Source: Micromonospora sp. M71_S20 (GTDB taxonomy: Bacteria; Actinomycetota; Actinomycetes; Mycobacteriales; Micromonosporaceae). Taken from it: a stretch of DNA of 64,000 nucleotides. Both the position numbers and the translations under genes were made by a program. The DNA lies in contig NZ_RCCV01000001.1 of the NCBI RefSeq assembly GCF_003664255.1, forward strand, positions 2,108,001-2,172,000. Direction: 5' to 3'. The number at the start of each line of letters is the position of its first letter. Positions within the stretch are counted from its first letter, which is position 1. This document shows positions 28,479-37,225 of the stretch, one piece after another. The notes beneath the pieces were generated by a model. The model made no database searches. It had not been told where the DNA came from and was given only the letters and a program-made list of their open reading frames with translations.

Positions 28479-28808
28479 TCAGGCTCCCGCCAGCGGCCGG
28501 TAGGCGGCGAAGGTCTCGTTGTGCAGCTTCTCCCGGGCCCACTGGGCGGCGTCGGCCGCCGCGGTGACCGCCGCCTGCACCGAGCCGGCGACGTCGCGGG
28601 GGTTGCGGGTGTGCAGCGGGCCGAGGAAGCGCACGTCGGTGATCCGCCCGCCGGCGGTGACCACCACCTCGACCAGCCCGTCGGGCGATCGCACGGTGAC
28701 CTCGACGGTCGACACCGCCTGGTCGAACTCGGTCTGGAGGGACTCGATCCGGCGGTAGCGCCGCACCGCCTCCTCGATCCAGGCCTCGTCGATCTCCCCC
28801 CGCGGCAT
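28479..28808 (-). CDS. YbaB/EbfC family DNA-binding protein
   Basis: 109 aa from the ATG at 28808, preceded by GGGAGGAG. The YbaB fold shows in RIESLQTEFDQAVSTVEVTV, LVEVVVTAGGRITDVRF and the C-terminal helix VQAAVTAAADAAQWAREKL. Classical YbaB is encoded beside dnaX-recR; here it leads a three-gene set with EspC-like and WxG-like proteins, a pairing typical of actinobacterial T7SS accessory loci. It may be a structural homologue adapted to that system rather than the nucleoid protein. Confidence 0.82.
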   Translation of the reverse strand: MPRGEIDEAWIEEAVRRYRRIESLQTEFDQAVSTVEVTVRSPDGLVEVVVTAGGRITDVRFLGPLHTRNPRDVAGSVQAAVTAAADAAQWAREKLHNETFAAYRPLAGA

Positions 28809-28990
28809 CGGCGGACTCCTCCCGGACCAGGACATCACTGTGCGTGCCGCCACCGTCACCGCGGCACACCGGACCGTACCGCACAGCAATTGCGCCTGTC
28901 GATGCCTGTGGACAACCGGTCCGGCCGGGGGGACCTCCGTGGGGTGGGTCGACCACCGAAGGCCCGGCTCGGGCGGGCCGCTCGGCGGGC

Positions 28991-30262
28991 TCAGCCCTTC
29001 CAGAGCGAGAGCATCATCGCCTCGACGGCGATCCGGGGCTTGACGTTCGCCTCGATCGCCGCCCGGCACTCCAGCACCGCCTCCAGGCGGCGCAGCGCCC
29101 CCTCGGCGTCCCACTTCTGCGCGCCCGCCCCGGCCAGCGCGGCGGTGTCGGTGTGCACCGGTGCCACGGGGGCGCGCAGCGCCATGGTGAGCGCGTCGCG
29201 GTAGAAGCCGGCCAGGTCGACCAGGGCCCGGTCCAGCGCGTCGCGCTGCGCCCGGGTGGCCCGGGACCTCTGCCGCTTCTCCAGGTCCTTGAGCTGCCCG
29301 GCGGCGCCCCGCATCGCGCCGGCCGCCCCCCGCCCGGTGCCGCCGGCGCCGAGCGCGGTCTCCAGCGCCGCCCGCTCGGCCGCGTCGGCCTCCGCGACGG
29401 ACGCCTCGGCCTCCGCCTCAGCCGCCTCGATCAGCGCCGACGCCGCGTCGAACGCGGCACCCACGCCGGTCAGCCGGCGCGGCACCGCGAGCACGGCCTC
29501 CCGGCGCTTGCGCGCCTCCGGGTCGCGGGCCAGCCGGCGGGCCCGCCCCACGTGCCCCTGCGCGGCCGCCGCCGCCCACCGCGCCACGTCGGGCGCGACG
29601 CCGTCGCGGCGGACCAGCACCTCGGCCACCGCCTCCGGCGCGGGCTGCGCCAGCGGTACGACCCGGCAGCGCGACCGGATGGTCACCGAGATGTCGTCCG
29701 GGTGGGTGGACGGGGCGCAGAGCAGGAAGACCGTGCGCGGCGGCGGCTCCTCGATGGCCTTGAGCAGCGCGTTGCCGGCCGCCTCGGTGAGCCGGTCGGC
29801 GTCCTCAATCACCACCACCTGCCAGCGCCCGCCCGACGGGGTGCTGGCGGCGCGCAGCACCAGCGCCCGCATCTCGTTGACGCCGATGGAGAGCCCCTCC
29901 GGCACCACCATCCGGACGTCGGCGTGGGTGCCGGTCATCGTGGTGTGGCAGCCGGGGCACTCGCCGCAGCCGATGCCGTACGCGCACTGGAGGGCGGCGG
30001 CGAAGGCCCGTGCCGCCACCGACCGGCCCGACCCGGGCGGCCCGGTGAAGATCCAGGCGTGCGTCATCCCCGCCCCCGGGTCGACGGCGGCCGTCGGCTG
30101 GCCGCCGTCGGACTCCTCGGCGAGCGCGTCGGACCCGTCCCCGGCGGCGTCGGTCGTGGACGGGGCGGCGGCGCGCAGCACGGCGGACGCCGCGGCGGCG
30201 GCGCGGCGCAGCGTGTCGACCGCCTCGTCCTGCCCGACCAGGTCGGCGAAGACGTCGGGCAT
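28991..30262 (-). CDS. holB: DNA polymerase III subunit delta'
   Basis: 423 aa. Clamp-loader AAA+ fold: FADLVGQDEAVDTLRRA at the start, a degenerate Walker A (GPPGSGRS, Arg in place of Lys), a zinc-binding Cys cluster (GIGCGECPGCHT) and sensor 1 SVTIRSRCRV. The degenerate P-loop is normal for delta', which does not hydrolyse ATP. A low-complexity acidic insert (about residues 30-62) and an Ala/Glu-rich region (about 255-310) make it longer than the usual 330-400 aa. The start overlaps the tmk stop (TGATG), so the two are co-translated. Confidence 0.93.
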   Translation of the reverse strand: MPDVFADLVGQDEAVDTLRRAAAAASAVLRAAAPSTTDAAGDGSDALAEESDGGQPTAAVDPGAGMTHAWIFTGPPGSGRSVAARAFAAALQCAYGIGCGECPGCHTTMTGTHADVRMVVPEGLSIGVNEMRALVLRAASTPSGGRWQVVVIEDADRLTEAAGNALLKAIEEPPPRTVFLLCAPSTHPDDISVTIRSRCRVVPLAQPAPEAVAEVLVRRDGVAPDVARWAAAAAQGHVGRARRLARDPEARKRREAVLAVPRRLTGVGAAFDAASALIEAAEAEAEASVAEADAAERAALETALGAGGTGRGAAGAMRGAAGQLKDLEKRQRSRATRAQRDALDRALVDLAGFYRDALTMALRAPVAPVHTDTAALAGAGAQKWDAEGALRRLEAVLECRAAIEANVKPRIAVEAMMLSLWKG

Positions 30263-32442
30263 CAGGTCCGGTGCTCCATCGGTACCAGCTCCGATTCGGA
30301 TAACTCCGGCTGCACCGAGGTGTCCGGCCCGTGCGCGGGGCGGGGGTGCACGATGCCACCGGGGGTGCCGAACATCTCCTCGATCCGCCGGGCCACCTGT
30401 CCGGCGATCTCCTCGACCGGGCGGGACGCGTCGAGCACCAGGTAGCGCTTCGGGTCGGCGGCGGCGAGGTCGAGGAAGGCGTACCGGACCCGCTCGTGGA
30501 AGGCGACGGACTCGGCCTCCAGGTGGTCGGCCGCCTCGGCGCGGGCAGCCACCCGGGCCAGGCCGGTGTGCGGCTCGACGTCCAGCAGCACCACCAGGTC
30601 GGGCTTGAGCCCACCGGTGGCCCAGGACGAGAGCCAGGAGACCTCGTCGGCGGGGAGCGTCCGCCCCGCACCCTGGTACGCCAGGGACGAGTCGACGTAC
30701 CGGTCGCTGATCACCACCGCGCCCCGGACGAGCGCCGGCCGGACGACGGTGGCCACGTGGTGCGCCCGGTCGGCGGCGTAGAGCAGCGCCTCGGCGCGCG
30801 GCGACGGCACGTCGGAGCCGGGCGCGCCGAGCAGCAGCGACCGGATCCGCTCGCCAACGGCGGTGGCGCCCGGCTCGCGGGTGACCACCACGTCGCGCCC
30901 CTGCCCGCGCAGCCGCTCGGCGAGCGCGGCGAGCTGGGTGGACTTGCCGGCGCCCTCGCCGCCCTCGAAGACCACGAAGAGGCCGGCGGAGACGAACGGC
31001 TCGGCCGGCATCAGCGGGCGGCCCCGGATCGAGCCCCAGAGGTCGGCCAGGACGGGAACGCCCTTCTTGTCGTCCATCTGCCCGAACGCGCTGATCCCGG
31101 CGAAGATACCGGCGGCTCCGGCGGCGAGCAGCAGCATTCGGGTGGACGAGATCGAGATGCCCAGGTCCGCCAGCTCCAGCCGGCGCGAGCCGCCGACGCC
31201 GGCGAGCAGGCTGCTGAGGCCGATCGCGAGGATCAGCACCAGCCGGGTGCCGATCTGCACCACCGCGAAGACCCGGCCGCGCACCTCGTCGGCGATCTCC
31301 CCGCCGAGCAGGGTGGTGCCGGAGAGGAAGGCCATGCCGGCGCCCGCGCCGACCAGGATCGCGCCGACCATCGCCATGGAGAGGTGGATGGCGAAGGCCA
31401 GGGCCATCACCGAGGCGCTGGCCAGCACGATGCTCATGCCGAACCAGCGCCGCCGGGACATGTCCTTGACGATCATCGGGCCGAGCCCGATGCCCAGGGC
31501 GAGGCCGATGAAGATGGCACCGAAGAGCAGGTAGAAGGCGGCGTCACCGGCGCCGAGCGAGGTGGCGAAGAACTTGGCGGTGCCGATCACGATGCCGCCA
31601 CCGGCGAACGCGCCGAAGATGCCGAGCACCAGGCCGCGGACCAGCGGGGTCTGGCCGATGTAGCGCCAGCCCTCCTTGAACTGGCGCAGCATGCTCTGCT
31701 CGGCGCCCTCCCGCTCTGCGGACTGCCCCTGGCTGATCTCCTTGATGCCGTACGCCACCACCAGCGCGGTGGCCAGCCGGGAGAACGCGTTGAACCAGAG
31801 CGCCAGGTCGGCCGGCGCGGCCCAGTCCGGCGTCGAGCCCCCCGTGGCCGCCCGCACGATGCCGTCGAGCGCGGCGAGGACCAGCGCGGCGAGGACCGGC
31901 GTGAGGCCGTACGTGGTGATCAGCGTGAGCTGGTTGGCGGCCTCCAGCCGGGCGCGCGGGATCAGGTTGGGGACCGCGGCCTCCTTGGCCGGGATCCACA
32001 GCAGCGTGAGCGACTCGATCAGGAAGGTGGCGATCGCCGCCCAGAGGACCACCGCACCGCCGGGGGCGCCGAGCAGCGCGGCGAGCGGGATCGAGGCGAA
32101 GAGCAGGAACCGCAACACGTCGCAGATGACCATGGTCCAGCGCCGGTCGAAGCGGTCGGCGAACACGCCGGCGATCGGACCCAGCACCAGCGCCGGCAGC
32201 AGCCGGATGGCGATCACACCACCGAAGGCGGCGCCCTGGGCGGTGCTCCCCTCGACCTGGGAGGCGGCGAAGACCGACGTGGCGAGCAGGCCGAACCAGT
32301 CGCCGAAGGAGGCCGCGCCGAGCACGATCCAGAGCCGGCGGAACGGGGTGATCCGCAGCACCGAGCGGATGGCGGCGTAACCGGAGTGGTCCGCGCCGGG
32401 CTTCTCGGCGGTGCCGCCGGGCTTGGACGAGGACGACGACAC
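30262..32442 (-). CDS. tmk: MFS transporter-dTMP kinase fusion protein
   Basis: 726 aa. Residues about 20-450 form a 12-helix MFS domain (FRRLWIVLGAASFGDWFGLL, GVFADRFDRRWTMVICDV). From about 485 to 690 a complete thymidylate kinase follows: P-loop FVVFEGGEGAGKSTQ, DRx motif ISDRYVDSSLAYQG and lid ARAEAADHLE. Tmk makes dTDP for DNA synthesis. The same fusion is widespread in actinomycetes, but the membrane half has no known substrate. The GTG at 32442 has a weak ribosome site; a perfect GGAGGT lies upstream at 32482-32487 (see separate entry). Co-translated with holB. Confidence 0.92.
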   Translation of the reverse strand: MSSSSSKPGGTAEKPGADHSGYAAIRSVLRITPFRRLWIVLGAASFGDWFGLLATSVFAASQVEGSTAQGAAFGGVIAIRLLPALVLGPIAGVFADRFDRRWTMVICDVLRFLLFASIPLAALLGAPGGAVVLWAAIATFLIESLTLLWIPAKEAAVPNLIPRARLEAANQLTLITTYGLTPVLAALVLAALDGIVRAATGGSTPDWAAPADLALWFNAFSRLATALVVAYGIKEISQGQSAEREGAEQSMLRQFKEGWRYIGQTPLVRGLVLGIFGAFAGGGIVIGTAKFFATSLGAGDAAFYLLFGAIFIGLALGIGLGPMIVKDMSRRRWFGMSIVLASASVMALAFAIHLSMAMVGAILVGAGAGMAFLSGTTLLGGEIADEVRGRVFAVVQIGTRLVLILAIGLSSLLAGVGGSRRLELADLGISISSTRMLLLAAGAAGIFAGISAFGQMDDKKGVPVLADLWGSIRGRPLMPAEPFVSAGLFVVFEGGEGAGKSTQLAALAERLRGQGRDVVVTREPGATAVGERIRSLLLGAPGSDVPSPRAEALLYAADRAHHVATVVRPALVRGAVVISDRYVDSSLAYQGAGRTLPADEVSWLSSWATGGLKPDLVVLLDVEPHTGLARVAARAEAADHLEAESVAFHERVRYAFLDLAAADPKRYLVLDASRPVEEIAGQVARRIEEMFGTPGGIVHPRPAHGPDTSVQPELSESELVPMEHRT

Positions 32443-32466
32443 GCCGGGCGACTCGCCGTTGAACTG

Positions 32467-32487
32467 GCTTTCGATGGCCGTACCTCC
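32467..32487 (-). promoter_or_regulatory. Strong Shine-Dalgarno in front of an ATC codon, with a 13-bp sequence shared by the divergent gene
   Basis: On the minus strand GGAGGT (32482-32487) is 6-7 nt before an ATC that is in frame with the MFS-Tmk protein and would give the N-terminus xESQFNGESPG. No ATG/GTG/TTG occurs in that position. GCCATCGAAAGC and one more base (32467-32479) recur in opposite orientation at 32662-32674, where they encode AIES right after the GTG of the divergent gene. Either ATC is the real start, or the GTG at 32442 is used and the site is a relic. Confidence 0.4.
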
Positions 32488-32659
32488 ACGTGCCGGCCCA
32501 TCGCTGGGCAGTCCCGGTGGAACACTCTAGACCCGGCGGGGACCCACCCCGCCGCGACATTCTCCTGTTCGCCGAGCCTAGGCCGCCGCGACCACCGCCC
32601 GCAGCCCGGACAGACGCGAGGGTATTTCGCATTGCCTCCCAGACAGTTAGCGTGCACAC

Positions 32660-33868
32660 GTGGCCATCGAAAGCGACAAACTTCGTGAGCGCCTCGACCG
32701 GGCGACCGCGCACCTCGACCCGCCGTACGCCGTCGTGGACCTCGCGGCCTTCGACGGCAACGCCGCCGCGCTGGCCGAACGGGCCGACGGCAAGCCGGTC
32801 CGGATCGCCAGCAAGTCGGTCCGCGCCCGGGACCTGATCGGCCGGGCGCTGGCGCGACCCGGATGGCGGGGCGTGATGGCCTTCACCCTGCCCGAGGCGA
32901 TCTGGCTGGTCCGCGCCGGCGTGACCGACGACGCGCTGGTGGCGTACCCCACGGCCGACCGGGGGGCGCTCGCCGCGCTCGCCGCCGACCCGGCGCTCGC
33001 CGGGGCCGTCACGCTGATGATCGACGGCACCGACCAGCTCGACCTCGTCGACGCCGTGTGCCCGCCCGGGCGCCGCCCCGAGCTGCGGGTCTGCCTGGAC
33101 CTGGACGCCTCCTGGCGACCGCTGGGCGGGCGGGTGCACGTCGGGGTGCGCCGGTCGCCGGTGCACAGCGCCCGGGCCGCCGGCGCGCTCGCCGCCACCG
33201 TCGCGGCCCGCGCGGGCTTCCGGCTGGTCGGGCTGATGGCGTACGAGGCGCAGATCGCCGGCCTCGGCGACGCGCCGCCCGGGCGGGCGGTGCTCGGCTC
33301 CGCGATCCGGCTGGCCCAGCGCGGGTCGTACCGCGAGTTGCTGGCCCGCCGGGGCGCGGCGGTGGCCGCCGTACGCGAACACGCCGACCTGGAGTTCGTC
33401 AACGGCGGCGGTACCGGCAGCGTGGCCGCGACCAGCGCCGACCCCGCGGTCACCGAGGTCACCGCGGGATCGGGCCTGTACGGGCCGACGCTGTTCGACG
33501 CGTACCGCGCCTGGCGCCCCACCCCGGCGGCGTCCTTCGCCTGCGCGGTGGTCCGCCGCCCGGGGCCCGGCCTGGCCACCGTGCTCGGCGGCGGCTGGAT
33601 CGCCTCCGGCCCGGCCGAGGACAGCCGGCTGCCCCGGCCGTGGCTGCCGGAGGGCCTGAAGTTCATCGGCACCGAGGGGGCCGGCGAGGTGCAGACCCCG
33701 CTGGCCGGCGCGGCGGCCGGCGCGCTGCGGGTCGGCGACCGGGTGTGGTTCCGGCACGCGAAGGCCGGCGAGCTGTGCGAGCGCGTCAACGAGTTGCACC
33801 TGGTCGAGGGGGATGCGGTCGTGGCCACCGTGCCCACCTACCGGGGCGAGGGCCACGCCTTCCTCTGA
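32660..33868 (+). CDS. PLP-dependent amino acid deaminase/aldolase (alanine racemase N-terminal fold)
   Basis: 402 aa, GTG start at 32660 (MAIESDKLRERL). The PLP-barrel lysine is in KPVRIASKSVRARDLI (residue about 54). GLMAYEAQIAGLGD and FVNGGGTGSVAATSADPAVTEV (phosphate-binding glycines) match the D-threonine aldolase / D-serine dehydratase-like branch. The C-terminal domain binds a divalent metal in relatives (HAKAGELCERVNE region). It likely acts on D-3-hydroxy-amino acids. Divergent from tmk. Confidence 0.9.
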   Translation: MAIESDKLRERLDRATAHLDPPYAVVDLAAFDGNAAALAERADGKPVRIASKSVRARDLIGRALARPGWRGVMAFTLPEAIWLVRAGVTDDALVAYPTADRGALAALAADPALAGAVTLMIDGTDQLDLVDAVCPPGRRPELRVCLDLDASWRPLGGRVHVGVRRSPVHSARAAGALAATVAARAGFRLVGLMAYEAQIAGLGDAPPGRAVLGSAIRLAQRGSYRELLARRGAAVAAVREHADLEFVNGGGTGSVAATSADPAVTEVTAGSGLYGPTLFDAYRAWRPTPAASFACAVVRRPGPGLATVLGGGWIASGPAEDSRLPRPWLPEGLKFIGTEGAGEVQTPLAGAAAGALRVGDRVWFRHAKAGELCERVNELHLVEGDAVVATVPTYRGEGHAFL

Positions 33869-33980
33869 TCCACCGGCCCGGCGCACCCCGGGCCACCTCC
33901 GCCCTGTCCGGCCGCCCGGCGCACCCCGGGCCGTTCGCGCCCCGGCCGCCACCCGGCCCCAAGCGCCGGCACGGTCCCGG

Positions 33981-34631
33981 TCAGCCGGGCTGGTCGGCGC
34001 CGGCCGGGGCGTCGACCTGACGGTGCAGGTACTCCCGGATCAGTGCCTTCGCCTCGACCAGCACGCGGTCGTCGCCCTCGGGCAGCCGGCGGAACGCCAA
34101 CTTGATCAGCGCGTCGGCCGCCTCCACGGCGATCTCCAGGTGGAAGCGGAGGTCGGGCACGTCCAGCCCGAAGCGCTCGGCGAGCACGCGGGCCAACTGG
34201 TCCGCGATCACTCCGTTGTTGTCCCGCTGCTCGTCGAGCAGGTGCAGGTCGACCACGTCGCCGAAGTGCAGGGTACGGAAACCCGGAACGGTGCGGTGCA
34301 TCGTGATGTACTCGTCGATGCCCGCGTCGACCCCGTCCCACCAGTGGGTCAGGTCGTCGGAGGCGAACCGCTCGTCGAGCCGCTGGAGGTAGGACTCCAT
34401 CGTGCGCAGGGTCAGCGCCTGCACGATCGCCCGCTTGTCCGGGAAGAACTGGTAGACCGACCCGATCGCCACCTCGGCACGCTCGGCGAGCAGGGTCGTG
34501 GTCAGACCCTCGTACCCCACCTCGTCGACGAGTTCGGCACAGGCGTCCAGCATCCGCTGGACCCGTGCGACACTTCGACCCTGCACCGGTACGCGGCGCA
34601 GCGGCCCGGCTGTGGCGGCTGGTGTGGACAC
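33981..34631 (-). CDS. TetR family transcriptional regulator
   Basis: 216 aa from the GTG at 34631 (GGGGGGTGGCGA upstream); a longer frame to 34667 is less likely. N-terminal HTH: RVQRMLDACAELVDEVGYEGLTTTLLAERAEVAIGSVYQFFPDKRAIV, the standard TetR signature. The ligand domain has the TetR_C-like HFGDVVDLHLLDEQR segment. It faces the FAD oxidase gene across a 144-bp AT-rich region with two palindromes and probably represses it and itself. Confidence 0.9.
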   Translation of the reverse strand: MSTPAATAGPLRRVPVQGRSVARVQRMLDACAELVDEVGYEGLTTTLLAERAEVAIGSVYQFFPDKRAIVQALTLRTMESYLQRLDERFASDDLTHWWDGVDAGIDEYITMHRTVPGFRTLHFGDVVDLHLLDEQRDNNGVIADQLARVLAERFGLDVPDLRFHLEIAVEAADALIKLAFRRLPEGDDRVLVEAKALIREYLHRQVDAPAGADQPG

Positions 34632-34667
34632 TCGCCACCCCCCTTCGACGGATGAACATATCTGCAC

Positions 34668-34754
34668 GTCACGGGTTCGTGACTACCGGTACAACGAGCA
34701 AACCTCGATTGCGGTATTTACCTGCGACAACGTTGCTGATATGAAGTCACTTCA
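34668..34754. promoter_or_regulatory. Divergent operator region between tetR and the FAD oxidase
   Basis: Two dyads lie in an unusually AT-rich stretch: GTCACG-N4-CGTGAC at 34668-34683 and TGAAGTCACTTCA at 34742-34754. The second is just before the ribosome site (AAGGAG, 34765-34770) of the rightward gene, well placed for repression. Which one the TetR protein binds is unknown. Confidence 0.5.
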
Positions 34755-34775
34755 CATTCATGTCAAGGAGTGCGC

Positions 34776-36092
34776 ATGGCCGGTACCGCACCGCCAACCC
34801 TGACAGCCTGGTCCAACTGGGCCGGCAACCAACGCGCCAACGCCAGCGCCATCCTGCGCCCCACCTCCCTCGCCGACGTCACCGAGGCCGTCCGCGCCGC
34901 CGCGACGACCGGGGACCGGATCCGGGCGGTGGGCAGCGGCCACTCCTTCACCGGCGTCGCGGTCACCGACGGACGACGCATGGAACTGACCGACCTGCAC
35001 ACCGGGGTACGCGTCGACGTCGATCGCCGACTGGTCACCGTACCGGCCGGGATCACCCTGCGCGCGCTGAACGAACTGCTCGCCGCACACGGCCTGGCCC
35101 TACCCAACCTGGGCGACATCGACGCGCAGACGATCGCCGGCGCGATCTCCACCGGCACCCACGGCACCGGCGCCGGGTACGGCTGCCTGTCGACGTTCGT
35201 CGAGGCGCTCACCCTCGTCACCGGCACCGGCGAGGTGCTGCGCTGCTCCGCCGACGAGCACCCCGACGTCTTCGCCGCCGCCCGGGTGTCGCTGGGCGCC
35301 CTCGGCGTGCTCGTCGAGGTGACCCTGCGCTGCGTGGACGCCTTCGTGCTGCGCGCCCACGAGCGGCCGGCGCCACTGGCGGCCGTGCTCGACGAGTTGC
35401 CCTCGCTGATCGACAGGCACGACCACGTCGAGTTCTACTGGTTCCCGTACACCGAGCGCGTGCAGGTCAAGGCCAACGACCGGGTGGCCGTCGACGACCG
35501 GCCGCTGCCCCGGTGGCGCGGCTGGCTGGACGACGAGTTCCTCTCCAACACCCTCTTCGCGGCGGCCTGCCGCCTCGGCCGCGCCGTGCCGGCGCTCGCC
35601 CCCCGCATCAGCGCCGTCTCCGCCCGCGCGCTCACCGAGCGCCGCTACACCGGCCGCTCCGACCGGGTCTTCTGCACCCCGCGCCGGGTCCGCTTCACCG
35701 AGATGGAGTACGCGCTGCCGCGCGACGCCCTGCGCGAGGCGCTCGACGCGCTGCGCCGGATCGTCGACGGGCTGCCGTTCAAGGTGCTCTTCCCGGTCGA
35801 GGTGCGCTTCACCGCCGCCGACGACATCTGGCTCTCCCACGGCTACGGGCGCGAGTCGGCGTACGTGGCCGTCCACCAGTACGTCGGCATGCCGTACGAG
35901 CCGTACTTCCGGGCCTTCGAGCAGGTCGCCGCGAGCCTCGGCGGCCGGCCCCACTGGGGCAAGCTGCACTGGCGCGACGCGGAGTCGCTCGCGACGGTCT
36001 ACCCCCGCTGGGCGGACTTCCAGGCGCTGCGCGCCCGCCTGGACCCGCACCACCTCTTCACCAACCCCCACCTGACCCGAGTCCTGGGCTGA
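34776..36092 (+). CDS. FAD-dependent sugar-lactone oxidase (D-arabinono-1,4-lactone/L-gulonolactone oxidase family)
   Basis: 438 aa from the ATG at 34776, 5 nt after AAGGAG. The PCMH FAD domain has RAVGSGHSFTGVAVTDG (the GxGH motif whose His bears FAD in covalent members) and GAISTGTHGTGAGYGCLS. The ALO C-terminal domain ends with HWGKLHW. These enzymes oxidise aldono-lactones with O2, giving H2O2 and ascorbate-like products; mycobacterial homologues oxidise L-gulono-lactone. No signal peptide. Regulated, by position, by the divergent TetR protein. Confidence 0.9.
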   Translation: MAGTAPPTLTAWSNWAGNQRANASAILRPTSLADVTEAVRAAATTGDRIRAVGSGHSFTGVAVTDGRRMELTDLHTGVRVDVDRRLVTVPAGITLRALNELLAAHGLALPNLGDIDAQTIAGAISTGTHGTGAGYGCLSTFVEALTLVTGTGEVLRCSADEHPDVFAAARVSLGALGVLVEVTLRCVDAFVLRAHERPAPLAAVLDELPSLIDRHDHVEFYWFPYTERVQVKANDRVAVDDRPLPRWRGWLDDEFLSNTLFAAACRLGRAVPALAPRISAVSARALTERRYTGRSDRVFCTPRRVRFTEMEYALPRDALREALDALRRIVDGLPFKVLFPVEVRFTAADDIWLSHGYGRESAYVAVHQYVGMPYEPYFRAFEQVAASLGGRPHWGKLHWRDAESLATVYPRWADFQALRARLDPHHLFTNPHLTRVLG

Positions 36093-36130
36093 TCCCCCTC
36101 CGCGCTGCCCGCGCGAAGCGCACTCGCCGC

Positions 36131-36178
36131 GATCTTGGTACGAATCGGCCCCTGCGGGGGCGCGCTCGTACCAAGATC
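36131..36178. repeat. 48-bp palindromic element, copy A (GATCTTGGTACGA)
   Basis: GATCTTGGTACGA at 36131-36143 and its complement TCGTACCAAGATC at 36166-36178 enclose a 22-nt loop containing a nested CCCC-TGC-GGGG hairpin. It has the same arms and loop length as the element at 37226. The two bracket the DUF559 gene. Confidence 0.85.
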
Positions 36179-36233
36179 TGTCCGTCGTCCACAGGGGCGG
36201 ACGCGGGCGGTGCGGGGTGGGCAGAGTGCGGGT

Positions 36234-37202
36234 GTGGTCAAGTCTTCCAGGTCGTTGGCAGGGTTGGGGCGGGCGCTGCCGGCTGACGACGCCGACGAGT
36301 TGACCTGGTTGCTGTTCCGTCAGGAAGACGTGATCAGCCTCGACCAGGCACGGCGCCACCTGTCGCCGAAGGCGATCCGACACCGGGTCGCCACCCACCG
36401 TTGGCGCCAGGTGCACCGTGCCGTCCTCGTCGCCCACAACGGTCCGGTCGGTCCGGCACAGCATCGATGGATCGCCGTGCTCGCCGCCGGGCCGGCCGCG
36501 GTGCTCGGCGGGCTCACCGCGGCGCAGGCCTGGGGACTACGCGGCTACGACAGCCGGATCGTGGACGTGCTCCTGCCGGCCGCACACCAGAGCCGCGCCC
36601 TGCCGCCCGGCGTACGCCTGCACCGGACCACCCTGCTCGGCGACGAGGACGTGCTGCACGTCGGGCAGCCGCCCCGCACCATGCCGGCCCGGTCGCTGGT
36701 GGACGCGGCACAGTGGGCGGCGACCGACGAGCAGGCTCGGGCGGTCATCGCCGCCGGTTTCCAACAACGCCTCGTCGGCGGCGACGACCTGCACCTGATC
36801 CTGGACGGGATGCCCCGGGTCCGGGTTCGCAACCTGATCCGGCAGACCGCTGCGGACGCCGCCGGTGGCGCGCACTCCCTGGCCGAGCTGGACTTCCTCG
36901 ACCTGATCCGGCGAGCGGGGCTGCCCGAGCCGTCCCGACAGGCCGTCCGGCGTGACACCTGTGGGCGCCGCCGCTACCTCGACGTGTGGTTCGGGCAGTG
37001 GCGGGTGCACGTGGAGATCGACGGCGGGCAGCACCTCGACCCGGGCACCGCCTGGGCGGACATGCGCCGGCAGAACGCCCTGTAAATCGACGGCGACCGG
37101 GTACTCCGCTTCCCCGCCTGGGCGGTACGCAACGATTCTCGGACCGTCCTCGCCCAGGTCCGGGCAGCCCTGCAAGCCGCCGGTTGGCCGGGCCAGTCCT
37201 GA
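36234..37202 (+). pseudogene. DUF559/AbiEi-like endonuclease-fold protein interrupted by an in-frame TAA
   Basis: From a GTG at 36234 the frame runs 283 codons to a TAA at 37083-37085. It then stays open for 38 more codons that continue the family's C-terminus (IDGDRVLRFPAWAVRND, then VLAQVRAALQAAGWP), ending with TGA at 37200-37202. The N-terminal half resembles the AbiEi-like wing (HRWRQVHRAVLVAH, GGLTAAQAWGLRG). The C-terminal half is the VSR-like PD-(D/E)xK nuclease fold (YLDVWFGQWRVHVEIDGGQH). The stop falls inside the last conserved helix/strand, probably removing activity unless read through. Flanked by two matching palindromes. Likely accessory DNA. Confidence 0.8.
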
Positions 37203-37225
37203 CCCGAATCCGCCCAGCTGCGCCG

